Source of the DNA: JAGMES01 sp023128035
Lineage (GTDB): Bacteria > Bacillota > Halanaerobiia > DY22613
NCBI GenBank assembly: GCA_030627905.1
Contig: DAOVRZ010000071.1
Coordinates: 1-30,688 of the forward strand
DNA length: 30,688 nucleotides
Reading direction: 5' to 3'
Part shown: positions 1 through 7,921 of the stretch, one piece after another
Layout: the number at the start of each line of letters is the position of its first letter
Numbering within the stretch: position 1 is the first letter of the stretch
Notes under the pieces: model-generated
Told to the model about the DNA's origin: nothing
The model's input: the letters and a program-made list of their open reading frames with translations, nothing else
The model's database searches: none
Made by a program: the position numbers and the translations under genes

Positions 1-528
1 ACTGAATTAAGCGATAATGAACTTCAGCATATGTGGTCATATTGTATGTATTTATATTCTGAAGAAGATGGAGGAAATTGTTCTGCTGTTCCATTTTATG
101 AGGATCCTATTTGGTGGGGAAGTTTTGGTGTAGGCGGTGGAATAAAAGCTGTTTATTCAATGGCTGAAGGCGGTTTTAATTATCTTTATGTAAAAAGTCA
201 GATTTTGGCGTGGAAGATCGAAGAATTTATCAATAATAGGTGGATGGTGGAAGCGAGTGAGTCAACTAGAAATTCTCATTTTGTAGAACCGTTAGGTAGA
301 GGTTCTACAGGAAGGGCTATTCCCACAAGTTTAAATGAACAATATGCAATGGAACAAGTGATGTCAAATCCAAATGCTGGAAACATACTTAGATCCATAA
401 AAATGACAGATCCCCGGTGGCCAAGTTCAGAAGGCTGGGTTAAAATGACTCAAAATATTAATGGTATTGAAATTCATTATCTTAAAAATATTATAATGGG
501 ATTGTTTGATGATTTCAAATTTAAATAA
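1..528 (+). CDS. C-terminal part of a polymorphic (RHS-type) toxin, 5' end outside window
   Basis: The reading frame is open from base 1, so this is the 3' end of a longer gene and the ATG at 31 need not be a start. The visible part is about 175 residues. Its second half has the look of a toxin tip: a glycine-rich lead (GRGSTGRAIP), then MTDPRW, GWVKM, an IHY segment and the terminal DDFKFK. I recognise this ending from secreted polymorphic toxins of Bacillota, where a variable C-terminal toxin follows an RHS or LXG delivery region. The next gene, 17 bases downstream with a strong AGGAGGG site, resembles an immunity protein, and that arrangement supports the call. The enzymatic activity of the toxin cannot be read from the sequence. 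RHS/YD fragments downstream suggest that the missing N-terminal part is of RHS type. Confidence 0.7.
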   Translation, partial: TELSDNELQHMWSYCMYLYSEEDGGNCSAVPFYEDPIWWGSFGVGGGIKAVYSMAEGGFNYLYVKSQILAWKIEEFINNRWMVEASESTRNSHFVEPLGRGSTGRAIPTSLNEQYAMEQVMSNPNAGNILRSIKMTDPRWPSSEGWVKMTQNINGIEIHYLKNIIMGLFDDFKFK

Positions 529-545
529 AAGTAGGAGGGTTCTAA

Positions 546-947
546 ATGAAAGTAACTTGTAGAGCAAATAGTGGTAAGAATCTTTCTCAAGAAGCTTTAG
601 CATTGGGTGATACTATTGAAACTCAATTTAACTTGGAGATTGGACATGAATATTTTGTTTATGGTATATCTATATGGAAAAATTTGATGCATTATTTGAT
701 CAGTGGCAAAAATGAGAATTTACCTTCATGGTATCCTGCCGAATTATTTGATGTATCAGATAGTTTATTACCATTTGAGTGGTATTTTAACCACTATGCT
801 AATGAAGTGGATTGTCCGCTTTTGGCAATATGGGGATACAAAGAATTAGCTTTAGATTTAAAACATTATGAGGGTTTAATTGAACGAGAAAGTGATGCTA
901 TAAAAATATTTCTTATGAGAAAAAAGGAATTTGAGGAGTATTTATAA
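546..947 (+). CDS. Probable immunity protein for the preceding toxin
   Basis: A 133-residue, acidic, cytoplasmic-looking protein with no signal peptide or membrane segment. The start ATG is preceded by AGGAGGG at good spacing. It begins MKVTCRANSGKNL and contains IGHEYFVYGI and a WYPAELF segment. This pattern resembles a family of small immunity proteins found directly after RHS/LXG toxin tails. Its role would be to bind and neutralise the toxin encoded just upstream, protecting the producer and its siblings. Position (17 bases after the toxin stop, same strand) and size are the main evidence; the family match is from memory and has not been searched. Confidence 0.62.
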   Translation: MKVTCRANSGKNLSQEALALGDTIETQFNLEIGHEYFVYGISIWKNLMHYLISGKNENLPSWYPAELFDVSDSLLPFEWYFNHYANEVDCPLLAIWGYKELALDLKHYEGLIERESDAIKIFLMRKKEFEEYL

Positions 948-977
948 GCTCAATAATCAATTTGTACTTTCGTAAGT

Positions 978-1108
978 AATTTAATGAGTCTGCTGCAAAA
1001 ACCCTCATTTTCAGAAATATCATCTATATGTAGTGTTACCGAAATAGTGTCAGTACAATATATAGATCGTTTGGTTATAGGGGGTTTTTGCAGCAGACTC
1101 ATTAAATT
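978..1108. mobile_element. 131-bp MITE with perfect 27-bp terminal inverted repeats
   Basis: Bases 978-1004 and 1082-1108 are exact reverse complements over 27 bases; the left arm contains TTTAATGAGTCTGCTGCA. The 77-base centre has no coding potential. This is the form of a miniature inverted-repeat transposable element mobilised in trans by a full-length insertion sequence, none of which is visible here. No target-site duplication is clear, because the outer AT-rich bases are themselves part of the inverted repeat. It lies between an intact toxin-immunity pair and a decayed toxin remnant. Confidence 0.8.
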
Positions 1109-1180
1109 TTAAAAAATATTATTTATTGGATTTAGCTCCGTGTAATCAATTAAACGAATAATTTTTCTGTTATGCCCTAA

Positions 1181-1351
1181 ATAATTTCCGCCGTTGAAAT
1201 AGTATATAATGATTCTATTCAAAAAGGTATAACTTCTGGGCATCATTATTTAAATGTTTATGGTGAAAAGATTATTGTTTTTGTACGTGATGGTGTTTTG
1301 AAAAAAGCATATGGTGTATATGAGTTTGCTTTGTCATATTTTGGATTTTAG
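1181..1351 (+). pseudogene. C-terminal remnant of a second polymorphic toxin
   Basis: After a TAA at about 1178 the frame is open to the TAG at 1349-1351 and encodes about 56 residues with no plausible start. The translation includes GHHYLNVYGEKIIVFVRDGV near its middle, a compact sequence like the C-terminus of a toxin domain. An immunity-like gene begins 10 bases after the stop. The fragment therefore looks like a displaced toxin tip left with its immunity gene, as happens when RHS tips are replaced by recombination. Immediately upstream is the MITE at 978-1108. Confidence 0.5.
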
Positions 1352-1361
1352 GAGTGATTTT

Positions 1362-1823
1362 ATGTTTGAAATTAAATTTAAGATTCCAAAAAGAAATTTA
1401 CAAGAGCTAGAGCGTATTGACTTTAAAGAGTTTGATTCGAAGTATAAAGATATAGAGGAACAATTTGCTTTAAATTTTAATGGAGTCTGGCATGGAGTAT
1501 ATTTAGATGAATTAGAAATTGGTCAAGAATGGATAATACTATGGTTTGAACTATTATTGGAATCATTATTGAGATTAAGGTGTAATGAATATGTAGCATT
1601 TTCAATTCCTGAAAAATATAATAATTGGATGGTTTTTATGAATGAAAATGATTCTTTAAAAATTAGCACTATTCGAGTAGACTTGTCAACAGAATCAAAG
1701 TCATTATTTGTAACAAAACCTTTTGAAAGGTATGAGGAGACCTATATAAAAGACATTAAAATACTAAAAAAGAGTTTATTCATGAAATATTTAGGAATAT
1801 GGAGTTATTTGAAAATATTATAA
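1362..1823 (+). CDS. Probable orphan immunity protein
   Basis: A 153-residue protein starting at the ATG at 1362, which has GGAG eight bases upstream; an ATG at 1311 in the same frame has no such site and lies inside the toxin remnant. The protein is rich in aromatic and charged residues (for example WHGVYLDELEIGQEWIILWF) and has no signal peptide. I do not recognise the family with certainty. Its size, composition and position directly after a toxin C-terminal remnant suggest an immunity gene retained after loss of its toxin. Confidence 0.5.
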   Translation: MFEIKFKIPKRNLQELERIDFKEFDSKYKDIEEQFALNFNGVWHGVYLDELEIGQEWIILWFELLLESLLRLRCNEYVAFSIPEKYNNWMVFMNENDSLKISTIRVDLSTESKSLFVTKPFERYEETYIKDIKILKKSLFMKYLGIWSYLKIL

Positions 1824-2185
1824 AAATAATTAATCCAAATTTACTTTTAAGCAAATATATTCAAAAAATAATGTTGTTAAAAAATAATTTAAATGCATTA
1901 AACAAATAGTAGAGCAGAATGATGAAGGTATAACTGCTATTGCAGTTTGTGCTTTAAAGGAAAAACAGTTGTAGAAAAACCCATAGGAACCCACTGGTTT
2001 TGCCATTGTAAGACAATTATTTATTATTTGTTTCTGACAAAATAAAATATTGACATTTTTCTAACTTTATTAAAAAAGTCTAGTGAATTAATAATGAAAC
2101 AGTTAGAATAAAGTTAGTAGATTTTGAAGGTAAAAAAACAGTAGAGTATGTACAAAGTCTTTTTAAACATTAGAAAAATAGATTG
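1824..2185 (+). pseudogene. Decayed coding fragments, likely further immunity or accessory genes
   Basis: No intact gene is present. Two short coding-like tails can be read: one ending KEKQL at about 1974, and a 26-codon stretch at 2093-2173 with NETVRIKLVDFEGKKTVEYV, ending in TAG just before a terminator. Both look like C-termini of small proteins whose upstream parts have been lost or frameshifted. Their identity cannot be stated. Confidence 0.4.
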
Positions 2186-2218
2186 AATCTCCCGGATCAT
2201 TTGGTTTGGGAGATTTTT
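2186..2218 (+). terminator. Rho-independent terminator
   Basis: The stem AATCTCCC (2186-2193) pairs with GGGAGATT (2208-2215) and is followed by a run of T. It lies 12 bases after the stop of the decayed coding tail at 2093-2173 and probably ended that gene. Confidence 0.75.
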
Positions 2219-2340
2219 TTGTAAATGAACTCTGGTGTACTCTGAGTGATGAATCTTTTCTAATAAGAGTAATTTTGAGAATCTAAACGATATGATGACA
2301 GAATATTTGGAATCAAAGAAATTTGTCCTGATTGATTAGT

Positions 2341-2433
2341 TTTGATTACAATGATATGGGTAATTTAGTTAAGATAATATATCCTAATAATTTTAAAGTA
2401 AGTTATCTGTATGATTTGTTAGGTAGTTCCTAG
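2341..2433 (+). pseudogene. YD/RHS-repeat fragment
   Basis: Thirty codons encode a recognisable YD-type repeat: FDYNDMGNLVKIIYPN, then YLYDLLG, then a TAG. The sequences on either side (2219-2340 and 2434-2490) show only broken frames. This is a shard of an RHS protein, belonging with the larger fragment at 2556. Confidence 0.55.
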
Positions 2434-2555
2434 TTTTGTCCACATCAAGGAGTAGCTTATTTAAATAATGCATTTATTAGTAAATTAAATATAATAACCG
2501 AATAACGACTGATTTTTTACGTGACAACAGGGGCGCGCAGAGGAAATGGGATTAC

Positions 2556-3458
2556 ATGGGGGTAGCAGTAAAAGATCCTGTTACTTTTGAGAGACACAAC
2601 AGGATGATCCTACTGGATGATATAGATTCTCCATACGCTTCTGAGAATTATGATGATATCTTCCCAACAAAGATTACTCAGCATGTTACAGATGTAGATG
2701 GAGTTTCCAAATCAATAGTGACAGATTTGCTTTATAATAGATTTGGGCATATTACAGGTATTGATACTTTTCCTTCTGAAAATACGCTTGAATCAAAAAG
2801 ATATTCGTATGATGGCATTAACAGATTGAAGACTGAAAATTATGAAAGGAAAGTTCCTGCTGTTGAGGGGCAAATCAACAAATCATATGATTACTCTCCA
2901 TCTGCTGACGAGAATGGACTTTTTAAAACGACTATATTCTATCAAGATTCTTTTGGAAATAATTTAGATCAGCAAACCACTTCATTTTATTATGATGGAT
3001 TGGGGCAACAGGTGGAAACTTGGGCTGGCCCAGAAGCGCAGGCTATTTTAGTTGAAAAAATTGGATATGATGAGTTTGGTAGAAAAGATTTTGTTGAAGA
3101 TGGAAATAATATCAGGACTGAATTTGATTATGATGGATTTAGTAGACCAAAAGAAATTCGTTTCGCAGATGGAACCAAGAAAGTTATTGACTATAATGAT
3201 GCTGGGCGAAAAGTTACAGAAAAAATATATGATCTAGACAGTGGTTCCTATAATTTGGTGGGAAAAAGCATTAAATACTTTGATAATGCAGGAAATACTG
3301 AAAGGATTGATCAATATTCTGATGTGACAGAAAGTACAGTTTATACAACAAGATATGCTTATAATAAAGCTGATCAACTTATAAGTGTAACTGATCCTAG
3401 AGGTCTTACTCTTAAATATAAAAAGCTAAAAACTTTTGAACCCCTTAGTATATGCTAA
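2556..3458 (+). pseudogene. Truncated RHS/YD-repeat protein
   Basis: A 300-residue open frame made of repeated YD-type units, for example YSYDGINRL, FYYDGLGQQV, GYDEFGRKDF, FDYDGFSRP and YAYNKADQL. YD repeats build the shell of RHS/Tc-type toxin cocoons. A complete RHS protein is usually well over 1,000 residues and has a core domain and variable tip; this piece has neither. The coding sense appears to extend a little upstream of the ATG at 2556 (about 2490), and there is no good ribosome site, so the ATG is probably internal. It ends abruptly in KTFEPLSIC, where the frame runs into a hairpin at 3438-3465. It is therefore a fragment cut at both ends. Confidence 0.75.
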
Positions 3459-3520
3459 GGGGTTCAGTTAAAAAATTGTCCTTTTGATGTCCAAATAATT
3501 GGACGGTTCCTTAAAGGAAC
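3438..3520. repeat. Cluster of three consecutive hairpins at the break of the RHS fragment
   Basis: Three palindromes lie in tandem: GAACCCCTTAG / CTAAGGGGTTC (3438-3465), GTCCAA / TTGGAC (3489-3504) and GTTCCTT / AAGGAAC (3506-3520). The first encodes the last residues of the RHS fragment and its stop. It could serve as a terminator, but there is no proper T-run. The arrangement resembles the end of a mobile element or a structured RNA. The rest of 3521-3609 is AT-rich with no visible feature. Confidence 0.5.
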
Positions 3521-3609
3521 ATTGTTTTATTGTATAGTCTATTCTTTTATTCTGTTTTTTTGTATTTGAAATGAAAATCGGTGCAGTAACTAATGGAAGA
3601 TCATTAGAA

Positions 3610-3867
3610 TCAACATTTGTTATCAGATTTCTGATAATGCTTTTTTGTTATTAAAAATAAAATATATTGATTTAAACTTACTCCCTGTTCTTCAGCTTCT
3701 AAGGCTAGTTCTCTATGAAGACTTTTAGGAAGTCTTAAAGTAAATTTTCCACTAAAATAATGAAGTTCTAAATTTTCGGGTTTAGGTATTTTTTTACCAT
3801 CCTCTAAAGCTATTTCTAACCATACTCTTTTTGCACCTTGATCCAAAAACGAATCACTACGATACAA
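3610..3867 (-). pseudogene. HicB-family antitoxin, C-terminal part
   Basis: The 85 visible residues match the end of the longer HicB-like proteins: an AKRVWLEIALEDGKKIPKP segment followed by a ribbon-helix-helix DNA-binding part (KFTLRLPKSLHRELALEA, VSLNQYILFLI). Full-length members are about 110-130 residues with an N-terminal double-stranded-RNA-binding-like fold. Here the frame is open only to about 3893, and the usual N-terminal sequence is missing. A second frame just upstream (about 3890-3960 on the minus strand) is open but does not restore it. No HicA toxin gene is visible beside it. It is probably a broken orphan antitoxin; the only available start is a TTG at 3867 without a good ribosome site. 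Confidence 0.6.
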
Positions 3868-3938
3868 AAATGAATCATCAATAATACCAACGATTTCTCA
3901 TATATTCCTCAGGCAAAAAGCTCACCTTCTTACGAATT

Positions 3939-3954
3939 GATTCATTTATGAATC
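3939..3954. promoter_or_regulatory. Candidate enhancer site for a sigma-54 activator
   Basis: GATTCAT-TT-ATGAATC is a perfect 7-bp inverted repeat centred about 150 bases upstream of the -12 element at 4096. An outer GAATT/AATTC pair extends it. Copies of the half-site occur nearby (ATGAATCAT at about 3870, CGAATCA at about 3850). The distance fits upstream activating sequences of bacterial enhancer-binding proteins. The assignment is an inference: no activator gene is in the window, and the repeat partly overlaps the remnant HicB region. Confidence 0.35.
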
Positions 3955-4082
3955 GCTCCAATTCAATTCCGTATCAAACTCACCCTTCATTTACAATACC
4001 ACCCTTACAAAAGATAAGAAAAACATCACAAATAACCCCGAATACCTGGCAAACATCCGAAAAATCACCCATTTCACTCAAC

Positions 4083-4098
4083 TGGCACATAACTTGCA
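4083..4098 (+). promoter_or_regulatory. Sigma-54 (-24/-12) promoter of the lysine fermentation operon
   Basis: TGGCACATAACTTGCA matches the RpoN consensus (TGGCAC-N5-TTGCW). The invariant GG (4084-4085) and GC (4096-4097) are separated by exactly ten bases. Transcription should start about 12 bases after the GC, near 4109, leaving a short leader of about 35 bases before the kdd ATG at 4145. Such promoters require an ATP-dependent enhancer-binding protein, so the downstream operon is expected to be silent until a signal, plausibly lysine or a fermentation intermediate, activates it. Confidence 0.9.
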
Positions 4099-4144
4099 TG
4101 TTTATAAATTAGATAAACTATTCATTTTAGAGGGGGCTATTCTA

Positions 4145-5182
4145 ATGAAAAAAGGATGCAAATACGGTACTCATCGAGTAATTGAACCAAAAGGAACTCT
4201 ACCACAACCAGCATGGAAGATCGATAATACTATGGAGATATATGATAACGAGATTTTAATCGATGTAAAAACATTAAACATAGATTCAGCGAGTTTTACT
4301 CAGATCAAACAGGAAGCTCAAGGTGATGTTGAAAAGATTAAAGCTAAGATGCTTGAAATCGTTGGTGACAGAGGTAAGCACCACAATCCTGTAACGGGTT
4401 CTGGAGGTATGTTAGTAGGAGAAGTTAAGGAAATTGGTTCTGTTTTGCAGGGTAAAATAGATTTAAAGGTAGGAGATAAGATTGCGACTTTAGTTTCTCT
4501 ATCTTTGACTCCATTGAAGATTCATAAGATTTTGGAAGTTAAAAAAGATATTGATCAGGTGCATGTTAATGCAGAGGCAATTTTATTTGAAAGTGGAATT
4601 TATGCAAAACTGCCTGAAGATATGAGTGAGACTTTAGCATTGGCAGTATTGGATGTAGCTGGTGCTCCTGCTCAGACATGTAAATTGGTTAACTCAGGTG
4701 ACACTGTATTGATTATTGGTGCAGGGGGTAAGTCAGGTTTACTTTGTCTCCATCAAGCTAAGAAGATGGCTGGTGTAACCGGTAAAGTTATTGCTTTCGA
4801 ATATAGTGATGAAGCTTGTGAGCGAATCCGTGAGTTAAATTTAGCTGATGAGATTATTAAGGGTGATGCAACAAATGCGGTTGAAGTATTGGAGAAAGTA
4901 TCTGCTGTAACAGAGGGTAAGATGGTTGATGTTACCATCAATAATGTAAATATACCAAAAACAGAGATGGCTTCAATTCTTGTTACTAAAGATGATGGTT
5001 TAATCTATTTCTTCAGTATGGCTACCAGTTTTACCGCTGCTGCTTTGGGTGCTGAAGGGGTAGGTAAAGATGTAGTTATGATGGTGGGTAATGGATATAC
5101 GAAGAATCATGCTGAGATTGCTCTGAATACTCTGCGAGAAAATCAATCATTAAGAGAGTTGTTCACCCGACTTTATGTGTAG
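4145..5182 (+). CDS. kdd: L-erythro-3,5-diaminohexanoate dehydrogenase
   Basis: Oxidative deamination of 3,5-diaminohexanoate to 3-keto-5-aminohexanoate with NAD(P)+, the third step of anaerobic lysine fermentation. The protein has 345 residues from the ATG at 4145, which follows AGAGGGGG; a TTG at 4094 in frame overlaps the promoter and is not used. The N-terminal signature (KKGCKYGTHRVIEPKG), the HNPVTGSGGMLVG segment and the Rossmann motif VLIIGAGGKSGLLC (roughly residue 190) fit Kdd. The family is related to zinc-type alcohol dehydrogenases but lacks the usual zinc cysteines. It is the first gene after the sigma-54 promoter and heads a run of kam, kal and kce genes that fits its role exactly. 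Confidence 0.93.
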   Translation: MKKGCKYGTHRVIEPKGTLPQPAWKIDNTMEIYDNEILIDVKTLNIDSASFTQIKQEAQGDVEKIKAKMLEIVGDRGKHHNPVTGSGGMLVGEVKEIGSVLQGKIDLKVGDKIATLVSLSLTPLKIHKILEVKKDIDQVHVNAEAILFESGIYAKLPEDMSETLALAVLDVAGAPAQTCKLVNSGDTVLIIGAGGKSGLLCLHQAKKMAGVTGKVIAFEYSDEACERIRELNLADEIIKGDATNAVEVLEKVSAVTEGKMVDVTINNVNIPKTEMASILVTKDDGLIYFFSMATSFTAAALGAEGVGKDVVMMVGNGYTKNHAEIALNTLRENQSLRELFTRLYV

Positions 5183-5202
5183 AGAAATAGAGGTGAGTTT
5201 AG

Positions 5203-6258
5203 GTGCATATTCTTGAAAACATTCTCCGACGAGGTTTTAGAAGTATTGCCATTGTAGGAATGGCTAAGAATGTAGGAAAAACAGTTACTTTAAATCATTT
5301 AATCCAGGAAGCAGATCAAGAAGGAATTAAGTTGGGTTTAACTTCTATCGGTCGTGATGGAGAACGGCTAGATGCTCTATCAGCAACTGCGAAGCCCCAA
5401 ATTCAGGTAATTACAGGGACACTATTTGCTACTGCTCAGGGAGCTTTGAAGAAAACAAATATTCGGGTTCAAGTAATGGCAGATACGGGAATTAAAACTG
5501 TTCTTGGGGGAGTTTATATTTACGAAGCTATGGAAGATGGTTTTGTAGAACTGGTTGGCCCTCATAGTCATTCTCAACTTGAAATCGTTATTGAGTTAAT
5601 GTTACAAGAAGTTGACGTAGTATTGGTTGATGGAGCGATTAACCGTTCGAGTTCTGCTGTTCCTTCGATTACAGATGGGGTAATTCTTGCTACTGGTGCT
5701 GTTATTGGTTCAGATATCCAGACTGTGGTAGAAAAAACAGCATATCAGGCTGGTTGTTTCCGTCTGCCAATAGTGGATGAAGAAAAACTGTCGGAGATTA
5801 GCTCTAACCTGATTGAAAACTATAATGGTGGCGTTATTTCAAATAATTATGATGCAAAGCCAATCAAGATGACAACTGCGTTAATGGGAATAGAAAAAAT
5901 TGTTGATGCTATTGATGAAGATACTAATGCTTTGGTTCTTGGAGGGGCTTTGACAGAAGGTTTTCTATCAGCTTTAGAGTCAGAAGTAGGAGAAGTCTAT
6001 AATTTAAAAATTATTGTTCGTGATGGAACACGGATTTTCCTTGAACCCCGTACCTTTAACCGTTTTCTAGGACGGGGTGGAAAAGTTCAGGTATTAAAGC
6101 CGATACAATTGATTGCTGTAACTGTGAATAGTACTACACCCCAGGGGGGCCAGCTTAATCCTGATGAATTATGTAGATCATTAGCGCGACAGTTAAAAAA
6201 CACCCCTATTTTGGATCTGGTATTGGGTAAAAGTATTTTAATTGGGAGGTCTCAATGA
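5203..6258 (+). CDS. kamB: KamB-like P-loop protein, putative lysine 5,6-aminomutase reactivase component
   Basis: A 351-residue protein with a Walker A motif GMAKNVGKT at residues 19-27 and an HSHSQ segment near residue 120. It starts at a GTG with GAGGTG upstream, 20 bases after kdd. Proteins of this type are found only in lysine 5,6-aminomutase clusters, beside a MutS-like partner (next gene, overlapping by four bases). The pair has been proposed to act as the chaperone that replaces damaged cobalamin in the aminomutase, by analogy with EutA and diol dehydratase reactivases. The ATP-binding motif is seen directly; the reactivase role is from family knowledge and context. It has no membrane segment or signal peptide. 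Confidence 0.75.
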   Translation: MHILENILRRGFRSIAIVGMAKNVGKTVTLNHLIQEADQEGIKLGLTSIGRDGERLDALSATAKPQIQVITGTLFATAQGALKKTNIRVQVMADTGIKTVLGGVYIYEAMEDGFVELVGPHSHSQLEIVIELMLQEVDVVLVDGAINRSSSAVPSITDGVILATGAVIGSDIQTVVEKTAYQAGCFRLPIVDEEKLSEISSNLIENYNGGVISNNYDAKPIKMTTALMGIEKIVDAIDEDTNALVLGGALTEGFLSALESEVGEVYNLKIIVRDGTRIFLEPRTFNRFLGRGGKVQVLKPIQLIAVTVNSTTPQGGQLNPDELCRSLARQLKNTPILDLVLGKSILIGRSQ

Positions 6259-7901
6259 TGTTTTTCATTCTGGATACTGCTGATAGGTTGGGCTTTACGA
6301 AAGTTTTATCTGATATCAAGCCGTCTTCACCTCAAGGCCAGAAAATGAAAAAAGCAATCCGTCCATTCCTCCCAGGAGATGAAGAAAAATTTACTCAGAT
6401 GTCAAAAGGGTTAGAACACTGGCTCTATCTTGGAAAAAATACAGAGATTTTGGATAACCTTAAACCACTTTTAGTTAAACTAAAAAGCATTAACGGAATC
6501 TTAGAACGATTGGCTAAAAGAGAGAGCTTAAATGAAGGGGAATGTTTCGAGATAAAGTCTAATCTTCTGATTACCCGAAAAATTTATGATATCTTAACTG
6601 CAACTATCATGATGGAAATTTTTATTTGTGATAATTCTCTATATGACTTGACTTTTCATATTGACCCAATAGAGCAACTTTGGCAATTGCTTAATCCAGG
6701 AGAACTTGAAACAGAGCGTTTTTATCTCATGGATGAGTATGATCAGGATTTGGCTAGAATTCGTAAAGAAAAAAACGAGCTTCAAAAAATGATACGCAAT
6801 ATGAAAAAAGAAGCTGTGAAAGATCTAGAAGCTAAGCTTGGACGAACGATCCCATCTTCGGGAGAAGTGATGGTTAGTTTAGGAGATCAAGAGATTATTG
6901 ATTATATCAAAACTTGTGATGATCTTAAATTGGAGCGAGAAACCTTTAGTGCTTACTTTTACAAATGGATTCCAGGGCCAGCCATTTTAAATACTCAAGA
7001 CCAACTCAAACGCATCGAATTAGACGAAGAACAGATCACTCTGCGAGTATTAAAAGAGTTGAGCCTTAAAATTAGTCAATATCTTGATCCTCTACAGCTT
7101 AATCAAGAGCGATTAGGTGAATTAGACTGGATGTTAGCAAAGATCAAACACGCTATAAAAAATCAATGTGTACTACCTCAGCTTATTGTTAAAAATCAGA
7201 TTAAAATCGAGGGTGGTCGGCACCTTTTAGTAGAGGCAGAGGTGCACAGACGTGAAGATACATATACTCCTATCAATCTCACTTTGGAAAAAGGAGTTGC
7301 CGTGATAACAGGCTCAAACATGGGTGGAAAGACCTTAAACCTTCGAATGGTCGGGCTTTTAACGGCGATGGCTCAATATGGACTCTGTGTTTCAGCTGAT
7401 AATATGGAGTTTAGCCTACGGGAATTTATTTATTTTTCTGTTGATGATGATCAGACTAAGGGAGATTTGAGTACTTTTGGGCAAGAGATTGTAGGTTTAA
7501 ATCAGGCTTTATATTTAAAGGAAAAACCAGGGCTTTATCTTATAGATGAGTTGGCCCGGGGAACCAATCCTAAAGAAGGGGAAGCCCTAGGAAAAGCAAT
7601 CATAAAATATTTGCTTATATCCCCAGCCATCACAGTATTAACAACCCATTTTGCTGCTTTAGCTCAGATTAGCGAAGTGAAACATTGGCGTGTGGTTGGA
7701 TTAAATCAGGAAAGATATGAAGAGTTAAAAAATATGCATTGGGATAATATTTCTTTAAATATGATCAACCAATTAATGGACTATCATCTAGTAGAGGTGG
7801 CTAATGAAAATGGAGTTCCACGAGATGCTATAAGAGTGGCTTCATTACTCGGATTAGATGAAAAGATCGTAAAAGATGCAGAAACAATCATTAAGGGATA
7901 A
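6255..7901 (+). CDS. kamC: KamC-like MutS-family ATPase of the lysine aminomutase cluster
   Basis: A 548-residue protein with a C-terminal MutS ATPase domain: Walker A GSNMGGKT at residues 353-360, an ST-rich signature (GDLSTFGQE) near 403-411, and Walker B LYLIDELARGT at 427-437. The first 300 residues are helical and have no MutS mismatch-binding domain, so it is not a DNA repair MutS. Its ATG overlaps the kamB stop (ATGA), indicating translational coupling; GGAGGT lies five to eight bases before the two adjacent ATGs. In other lysine-fermenting bacteria this gene and kamB accompany kamD and kamE. It probably works with KamB in reactivation or cofactor loading of the aminomutase. Confidence 0.78.
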   Translation: MMFFILDTADRLGFTKVLSDIKPSSPQGQKMKKAIRPFLPGDEEKFTQMSKGLEHWLYLGKNTEILDNLKPLLVKLKSINGILERLAKRESLNEGECFEIKSNLLITRKIYDILTATIMMEIFICDNSLYDLTFHIDPIEQLWQLLNPGELETERFYLMDEYDQDLARIRKEKNELQKMIRNMKKEAVKDLEAKLGRTIPSSGEVMVSLGDQEIIDYIKTCDDLKLERETFSAYFYKWIPGPAILNTQDQLKRIELDEEQITLRVLKELSLKISQYLDPLQLNQERLGELDWMLAKIKHAIKNQCVLPQLIVKNQIKIEGGRHLLVEAEVHRREDTYTPINLTLEKGVAVITGSNMGGKTLNLRMVGLLTAMAQYGLCVSADNMEFSLREFIYFSVDDDQTKGDLSTFGQEIVGLNQALYLKEKPGLYLIDELARGTNPKEGEALGKAIIKYLLISPAITVLTTHFAALAQISEVKHWRVVGLNQERYEELKNMHWDNISLNMINQLMDYHLVEVANENGVPRDAIRVASLLGLDEKIVKDAETIIKG

Positions 7902-7921
7902 GTTAGAAAGGGGTGTTTTAA

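Noticed and set aside
3438..3520. CRISPR-like repeats.
   Set aside because: The three palindromes differ in sequence and length and there are no spacers of regular size.
4094..4144. Upstream TTG start for kdd.
   Set aside because: It lies within the sigma-54 promoter itself, before the expected transcription start; the ATG at 4145 has a proper ribosome site.
4753..4941. Minus-strand open frames inside kdd, kamD, atoD/atoA, thlA, crt and other genes.
   Set aside because: They are shadows of strongly coding plus-strand genes, with no ribosome sites and low-complexity composition.
6255..7901. DNA mismatch-repair MutS or MutS2.
   Set aside because: It lacks the mismatch-recognition and Smr domains and is embedded and coupled with kamB and kamD.
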